64,000 bases of DNA. Origin: Temnopleurus reevesii (lineage: Eukaryota; Echinodermata; Echinoidea; Temnopleuroida; Temnopleuridae). The stretch is taken from the NCBI GenBank assembly GCA_036244855.1, contig BQKZ01000078.1:94467-158466 (forward strand). The letters run 5' to 3'. Below, piece after piece: positions 1 to 38,605 of this stretch; position 1 is the first letter of the stretch; each line of letters begins with the position of its first letter. The translations under genes were made by a program, and so were the position numbers. The notes below the pieces were generated by a model. It was given only the letters and a program-made list of their open reading frames with translations, was not told the origin of the DNA and ran no database searches.

Positions 1-73
1 TAAAGTGACAGGACAGCTCTGAAAAGTTATGTTCCCACATTTTTGTAAAGCTTACAACTTAGGATTTGTACAT

Positions 74-364
74 GATATAGTGTAGTGGTTCTGACTCTCG
101 CCTTTCAACCAGAAGGTCGTAGGTTCGAATCCCACCTAGGGCGTCAATTTCCTTCAGTAAGAAATTCATCCACATTGTGCTGCACTCGACCCAGGTGAGG
201 TAAATGGGGACGGCAGGAAGAAATTTCTTGTAATGCGGAGCGCCGTAATGGTTGCCAGCTAGAGCCGGGTAGTAGTGAGTGTAAAACTTTCAGTGCCATG
301 AGCACCGATAAGGTGGACATGTGCGCTATACAAGTAGCCACCATTATTATTATTATTATTATTA
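74..364 (+). mobile_element. tRNA-derived SINE, full length
   Basis: The head has a Pol III B box (GGTTCGAATCC, 122-132) and an A-box-like TAGTGGTTCTG. The body has CATTGTGCTGCACTCGACCC, and the tail is GTGCGCTATACAAGTAGCC followed by (ATT)n. The same parts recur at 48362-48640, 34505-34574 and 38731-38836, so it is a dispersed family. Confidence 0.85.
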
Positions 365-373
365 TAAGACAAA

Positions 374-554
374 GGGTGTGTGACTACAAAGTTGTAATTG
401 ATAAAAAATCAACTGCAAATCAGTTGCAAAGTTGTAACACGCATTTTCATTTGCGCATGATTTGCTTGTGGTACGCGCACGAAACAATGATTTTGATCAG
501 CACGTTCCAATCAACTGCAACTAGCGATCAATTGCAACTTTTGGAAAACACCCC
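374..554. mobile_element. palindromic MITE, GGGTGTTG/AAGTTGCAA family
   Basis: Ends GGGTGTGTGACTACAAAGTT and AACTTTTGGAAAACACCCC are inverted. Related copies: 21052-21187, 54572-54738, and the composite 35475-36373. Confidence 0.65.
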
Positions 555-2770
555 AAAGAATTTATAAATTGGTAACTGTACACATTGAACATAGGGGTAA
601 CTAACATTGACAAAATAAAAATAAAGTTAGAAGTGATTACTTCTAACGTTAATGTCAAGTTAATTTTATGCAGATTTACACAACTTAATCAAGTGGACAT
701 ATTTTTTTCTTCAGTTTTTCATGAACCAATAACAAGATATAAATTATATCCGCAAAATTAAGTGGATCATAGACAGTAGATCCATACGCCGTGTATTGAA
801 CTGTACGGACCCAACAATTACCAGCCGATTCCGATTTGAATAGCATTACAAAGGAGCATTTATTTTTTTTGAATACATCCAGCTATTGTAAATATTTCAA
901 TGGAAGTTGTAATATGTTGTGCAGATCCTGCGTCCCTCCTGCTCACACTGCATAGACATCATATTAAAGCAATCTGAAATTTAATTTTTTATGATATGAA
1001 ATGTGAATATATATATTGTTTTTCCACTCTTTTTGACAGAGTAAATTTGCGATGATACACATCGACTCATATGCTAATGCAGAGCTGACATTTTCCTCTG
1101 CATCACATATATTGCATAGCATCCCTGCACACTTGAGATAGGAAAGATGTTTTTATTGGTGCCAAGTGATTATTAAATTCATTCCACAGTTTCACTTTTC
1201 TTACGTATCTTCCTGTATAATATACAACATACATAGCATATATGTATCAACATTGATTATAACCACATGCGTGTAGAGTTCATTGAAACTTTCATTGTAC
1301 AAATAGACAAATTCCATCTCTAAACAGATACAAAATCTACATTATATACCGGTATATATTGTTCATCAGAAATTTCACTGCATGCACAGGAATTCTCCAT
1401 CTTTTAACAGAAACAATGACGTAAGCCCCATCCCTACCTCAAATTATGCTAAGTATGCACGGATGCATTCACCCAATTTGATTTGAAACTCATCACAGTG
1501 TGGAGACCTACCCATTAAATTTCCATCAGATATGATACTGGGTGGGTAAGAAATAATTCATCTCCCATGAGCATGCTTGCTTTATCTGGCTGCCTCTGTT
1601 AAAGATAAAATATATTTGCAGGATTCTGTACAATATGTATCTGCACAAACAATTTTCTTTTGAGGAAAGAATTGTACATTTATTGAACAAACAATGAAAA
1701 ATACTTTTATTGAAGATTGATATTTGTTGACAGATTGATTTGTCAAAATGTTGGTGTTTTTCTGTGTTATATTTTCTTTGTTAAATTTCATGTGAAATAT
1801 GTCCATTTAGTTTTTTCTTTACATACAAATAATTTTTTCCTTCAATTTACATTTTTTTCTAAATCAGAGCTTTTTGTAATATCGTACCAAGGAGATATCA
1901 CAGCCTGCATTTATCAGTGTTTCTTTTCATACGAAAATGGGGTTCAAAATCCCGTATTCCCTTTTTGCATAGGGAACGAGTAGATCAAACGCATACTTGT
2001 AATTATGACTTTCTGATATTGAACTCATTAGCCATCTTTATGGGAGGGCCTCTTATGCCTCAAATGTATGATTTGGTTTATGTAGAAACATCCGAAGTAG
2101 TATATTATACGCAATATGGATGCCATTATTTGAGAAATTGCCAATTTACCTGGAAGTATTAAAGTAACCTTTTGCAGAGCAGTAACCTTTGCTGTTGCAG
2201 AGAAGTAGTGCAGTTTCATCAAGGATATTTTCACTCGGAAATCAAGATTATATCGTTGATCGATCACAAATGTCTGCTAAATTATCTGCTGAGAAGCCAT
2301 TTTGAATAACAATTTTTATAGAAATTTGTAACAGAACTTTTTTTGTCAAAATTTTCACTCATTACAAAAGCAATTAAATATTTGTTATTAATGTTAGGCA
2401 GTTTCTTATTCATAAATGTACATGTAGATCCTCCCCTTTGACTGAGTCTATGAATAAATGACGCTTGACTTTGGTTCAAATCCTTGGATAATACCGCTTC
2501 CCTCAATTATATCATCAAAGGATAATTGGAGATTAAATATGATCAACTCTGCTTAAGACAAATTCTTCACTCAAGAGTATGTCTGGAATTATGGTGCCGT
2601 CATCACTTTTTACAGAAACTGATTCAATCATTTCTCACTAGTCTATTATTCAGTTTTTATCATTATCCTGTACATAAAAGTCATGAGAGTGTTTCATTGT
2701 ATATGGATGGATGGAAATGCTCCCCCTTTTTGCTTTAGAATGTTAACTACGTTAATGATTGATTTTTTAA

Positions 2771-2948
2771 CTGTATAAGCTGAAATTTTCATGGTGGTTT
2801 TATCTTCGCTAATTTTGCATTTTTGTCTCATGAAAATTTTCACTTTGTACAAACACTGTCAAAAACGTGAAAATAACAACACGCGACTGTGTCAAACTGG
2901 TCTAAAATCCCAAAAATATCTGGGCGCTAAAATATTGGCTTGTACAGT
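2771..2948. mobile_element. MITE, CTGTACAAGCC family
   Basis: Inverted ends CTGTATAAGCTGAAATTTTC and AAAATATTGGCTTGTACAGT. Related copies at 4142-4335 and 37255-37441 share ends and the GTGAAAATAACAACAC core (first and third copies). Confidence 0.65.
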
Positions 2949-3921
2949 ACATGAAACGATTTGATCTGCTCATGGAAGCAAAATTAGAACGCTGTAGTTT
3001 ATGTCCATGATAGAAACTACACCTCTATGAAAATATCAACTTTATGAAACTTTCAATTTATGGCATAACTTGTCTATAGTTTTCATTCATGATTTTGGGC
3101 AGTCTAGCAGTTGACATATTCAACCCTTTACATTTTTGAAGTCCACATATTAAGATGAAAGGAACATCAGCATTAGCAGCAGCTGTCTAGTTCCCTCCCT
3201 TATGCATGGCAGGAAAATAAATCTTTGTTTATTAATAACATCAGACTGTAGGGTAATGAATTTTCCTCATGTCTACGATAGTGATTTGTGGAAATTGTCC
3301 TATTTTCTCCTCTCTGCGTCTCTGACATCAGTTCATAATTTTTCAAGCTATGTCGTGATGGCATCCTTGGGATGGCAAATATTTTAAGCACATGTACATA
3401 CCAGTGCACATATAATTGTTTTGGCGAAACATATCTCAATAAATGGGTTATTAATTGTAACCTATATACTGGTGTAAGAATATGGTATTTGCTCGTTTTA
3501 CTCTTCTATAGATGGAGAGGCACTAATTTTGTTTTCAGTAGAGTTTCATTAGCAAATTAATTTCTTCAATGAATTGTTGATGAGTATATTTTAAGTTTTT
3601 CAATTCAATTGTAGCCCATGATCTTTTTATTGCGTAAATGTATGCCATTCATGAAGAAAATGATAGAAATAATGGAATGTGAAGAGATTACAATGTACCA
3701 TTAGTTCTATAAGAAATATGAATCTTGTTAGATATTAAAAAAAAAATTATGAACAATTATTTGTGTCTGTGTGCATTTATTTGTTTGTTATACTACATTG
3801 AGTTTTACTTACTGGTACAGGCAGTTTTGATTTCAGTTCAGATTCCTATTTATCAATAATGATTCAGTTGTGCTTAATACTTGTTACATAATTATTTAAA
3901 TATTGCATTCTGTCTTTTCAG

Positions 3922-29289
<25,368 letters not shown>

Positions 29290-29483
29290 TCAGACTTTCT
29301 GTGGGTTGTGCCGGTCTCAATGGCATTGTAAATGCAGTCAGAGAAATGGCTGTCATCCATGGAATACAAGCGTGACATACTATTGACCCAGACATTTTTA
29401 TGACAGGGAATTTCTGTGAAAGTGAACTGGTGGTCGATAGCTTGCATGAAACTTTTGCAAATTGCAGAGGAGTAATCTGTTAC

Positions 29484-29489
29484 AATAAA
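29484..29489 (+). terminator. candidate TANC polyadenylation signal
   Basis: AATAAA 195 nt after the stop codon. Other AATAAA copies lie further downstream (for example near 31450), so the 3' UTR may be much longer. Confidence 0.3.
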
Positions 29490-30952
29490 CATGGTCATGT
29501 ATTGGCATCAAATAGGCAGAGGCTCCAATTTCTATGAGCGTCATTCTTTTTTTTAAATGACCCTGTGAAAAAAAGTTCAATGTAACCATGTAGCACCAAG
29601 CAGAGTGTACCTGACGAGTATTCACAAAGCCCTTCTTACCTCTCAGAAAGACTGAAGAATCTTTTTTTTTTCAACTATTTATAGAAAAAGTACTAATTAT
29701 CAGTTGTTCTTAAAACCTTTCTTTACTGAGAATATCTTGTATAAAAAACCTGTAAATTTAAAAACTTGCAGTGGTATGGAGCTCCATACCCTTTAGTCTT
29801 GAAATGATGCACGTTTATCACACAACCCGATTATTTAGTGAATGCAGTCATGCTTTGTGATAAAGGCTGCCATTCAACACCAGGAGTTGTCATTTAGTGC
29901 AAGGGGAGGGTCACCACTCGGTCGTAGAGGTACCTGTAAATAACTCTACCAACGGCTTTCTGAAGTACAACTCGGGTCCATTTGCATAAAGCTTTAAATT
30001 AGGATAGCTTTGCCATCTAGGAAAAATCATAAGGAATCCTTGATGCTGATTGGCCATTGGGCTCCTTTGTCACAATAATAGCCATTCAGAATATCAGGTT
30101 TATGCAGTGGGACTGTGATTAGCCCATGAACTGATATCATATAGACTCGCATTGAACAATGATTTTGATTGGTTCCTGCAATCAAATGCTATTTGTAAGC
30201 AACATATCTTGAGTTGAACCAACCCTTATTCAGTATTCATGATTATAAAACAATATGACATTGTTCTTTAGATAGCCATGTTTTGTCTCCATCTTTTTAG
30301 GCTTCAAAATGTCTTAATTTTGTTCTATAAGAACAACATATAGAACCTAAACCAGGAAATGCAGAAATGTTTTCATGTATTCATTTTCCCTAGCTTACTT
30401 GAAAAAGATAAATAAGGGTAAAGTAAAGAATTGAAGGTAAACATATCATTTTATCCAACGTCCTTCACCGTTGAAAAATTTGGGCTTGTTTTCTGGCAAA
30501 GCAACACAAAAATGTATTTTCGCTTAATCATGATATTAGCGCATCACGTATAATAATAATAATGATTGAATTCTGCCATTTGAATGTAGATTTGCACTTT
30601 CGAAATAAATTTCCTCACAGTTTACTAGATTGTTGCAATATAAATCTATTAAGAGGTAGCAAAAAACTCCGGTGGAGCAGATAAGATAATACCGTATCTG
30701 CAGGTTGTACCGTACATGTGTTTTAAGACTTTTTTCAGTACTATATTTTGTCTCAGTGTTTTTCTGTACTGTTTGAAAATTTTGCACCATTTATGATCAG
30801 GTATATGTATTTTATGAATAATTTCACTCACATTTGTTGGAATATTGCTTGGTGTGACATGAAAATCTCTGCACTTTGAGCTGATTTGATATGAGTGTGT
30901 TAATGTTTATAAATCAATAACGTTTTCATATTGAGTCAATGAATGTCAACCA

Positions 30953-31126
30953 GGGTTGTGTTTCATAGAACTGTTCATAGATCTTTGCATGACTCTACGA
31001 ATGACACGTCACTCTTTCATAGATGTGATTAAGCCCCAGAGGTTATCATTGAGTACAGGAAAGGGTCACCAAGCGTTTGTAGAGTTATGCGAATCTCTTT
31101 CCAAACAGTTTTATGAAACATAGCCC
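30953..31126. mobile_element. palindromic MITE, GGTTGTGTTTCATA family
   Basis: Starts GGGTTGTGTTTCATAGAACT and ends CAGTTTTATGAAACATAGCCC. Confidence 0.75.
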
Positions 31127-33546
31127 AGGTCTTAGGATCTACTTGTTGTACTGTATTTATCAAGCAGGTCACAATGATGGACCCTTTTCAGGTACTTAAT
31201 TTAGTAGAGGTTAAATCAAATGGCACACTTAATATTGTATTTATATTCTACATGTTATATCCCAGACATGTATTTCACAGCACAAACGTTTTCTTGAACC
31301 GTTTTACCATTTATCTCATGTCCAAAGGAGATCCATTGACAAAGTTTCTCTTCAGCAAACCTTTCATCTTCCAGCAACAGCTGGATCTTGAACCAATTTG
31401 TATTATTTATTGCTCTGTCTAGCAAGCCATTGGCAAGGTCTCAAATTTCAATAAAAATGACTGTTTTATAACCAAGATGTAACTTTTTAGGAAAATACAG
31501 TCAAAACTGCATAAGTCAAATTTCTATTACGTCGAGCTGACTTTAATTATGGTCCCTAGAGATTTTACCTAGGCAGAGTTACCTGTACCTGATTTCAACA
31601 TATTTATACGAAGGGATTGTATACAGAGGTATAGGTTGTATGATAATTCATGAACTTTTGTGAGCATGTTTGATAATTTGATCATTATTCAGTTACATCT
31701 CTGGATGGTATGAATATGTATAAACCCACAAGTCTTTTGATAGAATAAGAACATTCATTGAAATAAATTCAAACTGTATATGGCCCATGTACTTAAAATA
31801 TTTCAAGGCTTTGCACCTAGACCCGAAAGGGAGATATTGATAAAATGATTGCACTTGTATTCATATCAGGTTATCCGTCACTTCCATTTGCAATAAGATG
31901 CTATTCAATCATGCTCTTTTGATAAGTTATCTTCATTTATAGTCAAAGGAACTTAGAAATATTTTGGGGAAATCTAGAGCATGCTTTAAAAGTGTAAAAG
32001 ATTCTGGATTATGTGACCTTTTATTTAGATTTAACTTATTTATTTCGGGTAACTTCTTAGCGTTTGCTCTCTTCTTTCATAGAATACCAGTTGATGTGTT
32101 ATGAATGTAAATTGAATTTTTACAAATATGGTGATACCTCTTTACATTAACAAGGTCCTTTGGAACATGAAAGTTAGTTTGATATATCAGGAACCATGGT
32201 ACAACATTACAAAAATTGAGGACATTATGGTTATGCTATGAAAAAAAATTGCAGATTTTGCGTGCACCACTTGGAAAGGTGAAAATTAATTACCGAAATA
32301 ATGTGCTCATTCAATATTTAGGTGTGTTGATTCAAGGAATAGTATAAGTTTGTTATTATTTCTGTACTCCAGCAATTCACCGGAAGTGTGTGATACATGT
32401 ACATGTATACAGATCCCTTTGGGATTGAAAAAAAAATGGTATTTACATGTTAAGTCATGCCTCATTCTAAAGAGCACCAATTTACCAAGGTCTCATAATG
32501 AGTTGATTTACTGTTTCTGTCTGGGGTTTTTTTTAAAATTTTATTTTAGCCCTGTTATAACAAGGTTGTTGTTCGTCATAGCAATGTCAGCTTGCACGAG
32601 TTCACTAAAAACCTTTGGGTTCTCATTTGGTATTACCACAGATTTGTCCAGTTTGAAGAGGGGTATGATTTGATGTGTTGGAAGAGGCAACTGGCTAGTT
32701 ATTCATTGAAAATAAATTGCAGATGAAGTCTCAAGTTGATTAAAAATAAAAGTACTGTTCAAAAATATATGTAGTTAAATGAATACAGTATTTAATTATG
32801 AAGCAAAGTCCTCATTTTTCAAAGAATATTTCCATATACTGTAGTTTCAGCTCATTGATTTAAAATTATTTCTTTTATATGTAACTATTCTATTCAGAAA
32901 TGTGCTTCTTCCCAAATATGTATTATGGTATTTGACCTTAATTCTTTTAATGTGATATGATGAAATAGAATTCTTCTTTAATCTTTATTGTATTTTGAGC
33001 CAAAGAGGAGAGAACAATTGATTATTTGATTAATTTATGTGGCAGCTATGAATTTTATTTTCTGCACAATGTTTCTGCTTTAATAAGATGATTGTATATT
33101 TCTGATATTACTTGATAGTGCTAAATTAAGCTTTATGTGTACATGGTTGAAGCATTGCTGCACTGGATAAAATAGATATGCGTGTAATGAATTGAAATAA
33201 ATTGGTTTCAAAGATTAATTGCTGTATGTATTTAGACATACAGGTTTTTCTCAAGCTAGTCAATGTTGACTAGAATTTGTATATTAAAGGATGTGTAAAA
33301 AATAAACTGGCTAAAATATAAGCATAATTGATATAGACTCGATTGTTTTTCTTCCTTATGAAGCAACACTACTATTTGGAATCGACCTTTGCTGATAGGG
33401 TGTTTGTGGAATTCTTGTCAATGAAGGATGTGAGGCAGAGGAGAGAAGAGAGGGGTGGAATATAGGAGTTTGGGAGTATATGATAACCAATGGGCGACCA
33501 CTTGTTCAGTAAGATACTTTGATAGTTTTATTAACTGAGTAAACAC

Positions 33547-33699
33547 TATGGCCCATATTCCGATAGCGAGGTTTAACTTAACCCGGGAATAAGCCATTGT
33601 TATTTTGACCTGGTCTATTGAAAAGTTAAACCAAGGGTCTAAATGACAATGACTTAGACCTGGGTTAATTTAAACCTCGCTATCGGAATACAGGTCATA
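33547..33699. mobile_element. palindromic MITE, CCGATAGCGAGGTTTAA family
   Basis: Inverted ends ATTCCGATAGCGAGGTTTAA and TTTAAACCTCGCTATCGGAA; internal arms continue as GTTAA..AACCTGGG-like imperfect pairing. Single copy in this window. Confidence 0.75.
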
Positions 33700-33889
33700 G
33701 AATACAATGTACAGAAATACCAACCTTTTGGTATACGGATGAAGATCAAGATTACGATATGACTCACCCAACGACTCTCGTGAGAAATATTTATATAGCT
33801 GATTCCATCCATTTCTGAAAAGTTGGCACCTCTGTTGATATGTTTTGTATTTAATTAAGCGGAATAAATGCTCTATACAACAATACATC

Positions 33890-34336
33890 ATTCATGAATG
33901 TTGAATATTGCATGTATTTCTAAGTTGCTAAGAGTTTGATGGAAATTATGTGGTCCCCAATTTATTCATGTTTGCCCACAGATAAAACTATGTACATGTA
34001 TTCAACTGTTGACAAATAATGATTCTACAAAAGTAAATTCTCACCAACTATAAATGGATATTCAAAACTACTCGAGGGTTGTATTAAAGCAGTATTGGTA
34101 TTTCACATAATACATTACAATGCACTAGCCATGAATGTTGAATATTGCATGTATTTCTAAGTTGATAAGAGTGTGATGGAAATTATGTGGTCCCCAATAC
34201 CACATAATCATCATGCAGCCAAATTTATTCATGTTTGCCCACAGATAAAACTATGTACATGTATTCAGCTGTTAACAAATAATGATTTTACAAAAGTAAA
34301 TTCTCACCAGCTATAAATGGATATTCAAAACTCTAA
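33890..34336 (+). repeat. tandem duplication of about 190 bp
   Basis: 33890-34076 recurs at 34129-34336 starting with CATGAATGTTGAATATTGCA. The second unit carries an extra segment (ACCACATAATCATCATGCAG) and a few substitutions. Confidence 0.85.
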
Positions 34337-34504
34337 GCAGGCTCTAAGGGCATATGGGCAAGCATGTTCATCTTTACTTTATTCTTTATATTTTCTATCA
34401 TTTCACCATTTTGTGTTTTTTGTGATGCAGCACAATGCACCTTTGGTTATGTTTAAAGGAACAAAACTGTATAAAATGAGAGACTACACCAGGACTGTAA
34501 AGCT

Positions 34505-34574
34505 TTCACCGACATGAGCACCTAAGGTGGACCTGTGTGCTATACAAGTAGCCACCATTATTATTATTATTATC
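34505..34574 (+). mobile_element. SINE 3' fragment
   Basis: Only the tail is present: CATGAGCACCTAAGGTGGAC, GCTATACAAGTAGCCACC and (ATT)n. Confidence 0.75.
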
Positions 34575-34681
34575 AATGTATCAGTGGCAAGAATTGCACA
34601 CTTTGGAGTTGTTAGCTTGGACCAACATTGCAACTTGTCTCACTTAGAAACAAGCGCAGTATGTCATGTCTATACCTTATA

Positions 34682-34855
34682 CAGTGAAACCTCTTTATAA
34701 CAAGGTCCTTGGGACCATGAAAATTACCTTGTTATATCCAGTTCCGCACTATATCAGGGTAAAAAAACCCAGAACTATAAAGAGCTGGGACCTATAAAAT
34801 CTCCTTGTAACAGGTACCTCGCTATATCCGACCTCTTTATAACGAGGTTCCACTG
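34682..34855. mobile_element. pogo/Tc1-mariner-like MITE
   Basis: Starts CAGTGAAACCTCTTTATAAC, ends TTATAACGAGGTTCCACTG, flanked by TA. Well preserved. Confidence 0.85.
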
Positions 34856-35215
34856 TATTGAATGCCAATATTTCTTACCAGCTGAACTAATATTCTTAAT
34901 GGTCTATTTCTAGAAAAACAGGCTTGCCTAATTTGAGATGATGAACAAGGATGGAGAGATAGAGGGGAGAAAGAAAGATAAAAAGTAAACTATGAAAGAA
35001 AGAAAAGAAGAAGTGAAAGAAGTAGATGATAGAGAGAAAAAAAGAAGGGGTGATGGAAATTCATGCAGAAGACTAAAATTGCATCCCCCATCTCTCATAA
35101 AACAATTGTGAGATAACATATAACTTGATAATAATATATATTTGTACAGATTCATTTAATTTACAGAAACATTACAACAAGCACTTATTTACAGTATAAT
35201 ACAAGGTTACAGAGG

Positions 35216-35330
35216 TTAGTTCTTAAAAATACAATAGAATATATCAGCACAGTAAAATGTCACATAGGGTACNTTAGTTCTTAAAAATACAATAGAATAT
35301 ATCAGCACAGTAAAATGTCACATAGGGTAT
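35216..35330. repeat. 57-bp direct duplication around N 35273
   Basis: 35216-35272 and 35274-35330 are almost identical, starting TTAGTTCTTAAAAATACAAT. Another unmerged contig overlap. Confidence 0.9.
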
Positions 35331-35474
35331 TTATTAAATTTTCAAGAAATGAAGAGCTTCTTTAATTACAGAATTCATTCAAGAGAAGAATATCAAAATA
35401 AGTTTATAACTCTGAGACTAGTTTGAACTTTTCTTTGCTCTTATTTGGGCAAATGAACAAACGAAGATGATATA

Positions 35475-36373
35475 CCGGTTGTTGCTAGAAAATTGCAACT
35501 GATTTCAGTTACATGTATATTGAAAATTGAAACATGCATTTTCATTTCTCACAAGACCTGCTTGAAAACATGATTTTTATCATCATTATTTATTTTTCAA
35601 CTTCTCAACTTCTCAATAGTTACAGTGTACGAAAAAAAAAAAATACAAAGATACAAGAATTAGGAGTAGAATAAATAATAATAATATAATATGGACTAGC
35701 CTTGAGGGAGAAACAACATTTATGGCCCCGAGTAAAATCGTATTGCCCGAGTTGAAGACGAGGGTAATACGATTCTACTCAGGGCCATGAATGTCTCCCG
35801 AAAGAGATATTGTTATTATCCATTGTCCATATTGTTATTAGTAACCAAATCAGACATCTAGAGCGAACACGAAATCCATGAAATAAACCAATGGCAAAAT
35901 TAAAAGTGGTTGCTCGCGAGATCGTGGCCCGCGTATTTCGGATGTGAATTTATTGCCCGCTGTTTTACACGCAAAATCCTATAGACATTTGACCGAGGGC
36001 AATAAAGTAATCTATGGAACGCTCTGTCTTTTACAGGGCAATAAAGTGTAAAAATCATATTGCTCAGATGTCTGATACGGTTAATAATATAATATACATG
36101 AAGGACTTAGGAACACAATGTAAGCAGAATATTAATATTAACATTATCAAATGACTATTCGAAAAATATTAATCAAAGATTTTTAAGTGGAATCGAATAG
36201 TATTCGCAAGATAACTGACATTTTAAAAATCAATATGTAGTGATAGTTACCAACATTTTTTAAAAGCATATTGTGAAGCGTTGGCGGTTATGATAAAATA
36301 TTGAGCTTTTGATTGGTTTGTGCTGATCAACTGCAACTAACAATGGATTGCAACTTTCTAGCAGCAGCCACCC
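35475..36373. mobile_element. nested palindromic repeat cluster
   Basis: Outer ends GGTTGTTGCTAGAAAATTGC and GCAACTTTCTAGCAGCAGCC match the GGGTGTTG family. Inside is a second element whose ends (TAACCAAATCAGACATCT and AGATGTCTGATACGGTTA) are inverted, plus a hairpin around 35690-35838 centred on an AATCGTATTGCCC/GGGTAATACGATT pair. The piece 36212-36312 recurs in reverse at 42491-42591. Confidence 0.6.
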
Positions 36374-36752
36374 TGCCCCCCCCCCTACACACAGAATGAG
36401 GCAAAAAAAATAAAATTGTGCCCCGAGAAACCATCTTTGAAAAGTTTCATTGGTCTAGCAACAAAGTGGGGTTTTTATAAAATATGTTTCATGTGACGAT
36501 AAGACTTGGAATGTAGCCAAAACAGGGAAAATAACGCTCAAAATGAATTATTAAGTTTGTATTTCACATGTTCATCTCTAATTTTACTATGCTGTTTAAA
36601 ATGAGTTCAAGGTTTTCCCCAAAAATAAAATTATCCAAGCAGTTGTTGGAAGGCAACCCAAACTATTTTTTACCTCATGTTAACAAGGGTGCCATTGAGA
36701 ATCAATGAAATAATCTGAAAAACATCTGGATCATCATGGAGAGTGTTAAATA

Positions 36753-36927
36753 CAGTCAAACCTCGTTATAACGAGGTCCTTGGGACCAGAGAAATTATCT
36801 CTTTATATCGAAACCTTGTTATATCAAGGCCAAAATACAATAAAATAAAAAGAGATGGGACAAGGAAAACTACCTTGTTTTAACGAGATCTTGTTATATC
36901 AGTGCTCTTTATAACAAGGTTGGACTG
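36753..36927. mobile_element. pogo/Tc1-mariner-like MITE
   Basis: Starts CAGTCAAACCTCGTTATAAC, ends TTATAACAAGGTTGGACTG, flanked by TA target sites. Confidence 0.85.
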
Positions 36928-37254
36928 TAGGTACTTCAACTGAAAAATTAAAGCCCCTCCAAATTTCAGTGGTCATTTACAAAAATTTCTGTAAGCTATA
37001 ATTTCAGACAGGACACTTGGTAGATGTTGTTTGTTCGATCTCTCTAAAAAGACTTTTCTCCATGAGGGAAAAATTGTTAAGTTGTTCTCTATGAATATGC
37101 ATATTTTCATTTCAATCATCACAGCAAACATGGAAAGTAATTTCATAAATAGGCATAAGACAAAATATCTTCCACATTTCATTTGATATTCATTGTGATC
37201 TATTAAGTCTTCTTTTCTTTCTGAAATATGCTCAATAAATACGATCAATGAAAT

Positions 37255-37441
37255 ACTGTACAGGCTGATATTTATTTTCGCGAATTTCAGTCTTGGCCGC
37301 CCAAAAATTTCCACTCTTTACGATGCACATTTATATGTGTACAAAAACTGTAAAATGTGAAAATAACAACACACCAATGTGTAAAGCTGGTCCAAAATAG
37401 CGAAAACATGCTTACATTTTACGCTAAAATACTGGCTATAT
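37255..37441. mobile_element. MITE, CTGTACAAGCC family
   Basis: Starts CTGTACAGGCTGATATTTAT and ends GCTAAAATACTGGCTATA; core GTGAAAATAACAACACACC matches the copy at 2771-2948. Confidence 0.65.
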
Positions 37442-37694
37442 CTCTTTCCATTCAAATGACTATTTTTTTTTAGAAATGGCATTTTTTGTACAACAAAACA
37501 ATTTTGGCGGTGGAGGGGATCTTTATAAAGAAGAGCATTCTTGATTAGAATTGTAAATGCAAGGACACAGTATTATTGTAATCATGAACTTGTACAAAGT
37601 TGTGTCTCCTAATGGAGTACCAAACAATTATTCTAATATTGCCTCGACCTATAAGAATCTTGTATGTGTTCATTGATGTTCTGAAATCTCTGAC

Positions 37695-37830
37695 CTGGGC
37701 CTCGTAACATAGAGGTTTGCAATTAATTGCTAATCTGATAGCGATTATGGCAAATCATGTACTAAAGTTTGCAATTGATCGCAAAATCAAATAGCGATTA
37801 ATCGCAAACCTCTATTTTACGGGGCCCAGG
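37695..37830. mobile_element. palindromic MITE, CTGGGCCCCGTAA family
   Basis: Starts CTGGGCCTCGTAACATAGAG and ends CTCTATTTTACGGGGCCCAG; internal GCGATTAATCGCAAACCT inverted to AGGTTTGCAATTAATTGC. Confidence 0.8.
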
Positions 37831-38605
37831 AATGGCCAAATTTTGCTTCCTATCACCCTTGCTCTTTTGTTATGATGCGTGTACGCAGATTTTGTGTACA
37901 AATCAATGGGCGTGGAAATCTGTTCCCGGCAGACAATTCAACTTGCAGCAGTGATTGGACTGGTGACAGAAAGCATGATGATGCTCCGGAGTAGATATTG
38001 GGATATTTTCTCCCAAAATGAAATGAAACAATCAGGCAAATCAGAATGTTGTAAGAGACCTAATGCACAATGCAGGGAATACTTGTACAACAGCACAGCC
38101 CTCATTGTGCAACCTTCATGAACCACTCTGGATCTCCACAGATGCCAACCATTCCTGAATAGGCATGATAAAAACTTAAATGTTAATCACCTACACAGCT
38201 GAACAAAATATCTTCTTAAGAGAGAAAGCATATGCCGAGTTCCCATTTTTCGAGGAGAATCAATTTTCTTGTTTTTTCCCCAGATGAATTTTTTAAATTC
38301 CGTTTTATTTTGTCAAAACAATTCACACATTTCAACCTATTTTAATGCATCTCTAAATTACCAAGTGAAAATTGTGTTAAGATTCCCTGAATTTTCTTTA
38401 ATTTGAAGGATAGTCAACTAAATTTCATGATTTTTTTTCCTCAACTGGAAAAGAAAAACTAATTTTCCAGTTTTTCCAGGAAATGTGGGAACCCTGATGT
38501 GGGTATTGTTTTCATACTTTCTCTCATGAGAAAATAATTTGGTTCAGCTTTTTCGTAATTCACATTCTTACTTCTATAATCATGCACGTTCCAGATTTTT
38601 GAAGA

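Larger units (their letters stand above)
1..3921. other. upstream TANC intron or 5' flank
   Basis: No exon with phase-compatible splice sites or TANC-like sequence was recognised. Besides the SINE (74-364) and two palindromic elements (374-554, 2771-2948) it is AT-rich unique-looking sequence. Confidence 0.5.

Noticed and set aside
75..146. tRNA gene suggested by B box GGTTCGAATCC
   Set aside because: It does not fold as a complete tRNA and is followed by the body and ATT tail of a dispersed SINE family.
31497..31640. Fourth pogo-like MITE (ACAGTCAAAACTGC start)
   Set aside because: Ends are too diverged and no TA-flanked right terminus could be placed.
37879..38121. Possible small gene of 80 codons in the intergenic region
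   Set aside because: No homology, no splice context, and an open frame of this size is expected by chance here.
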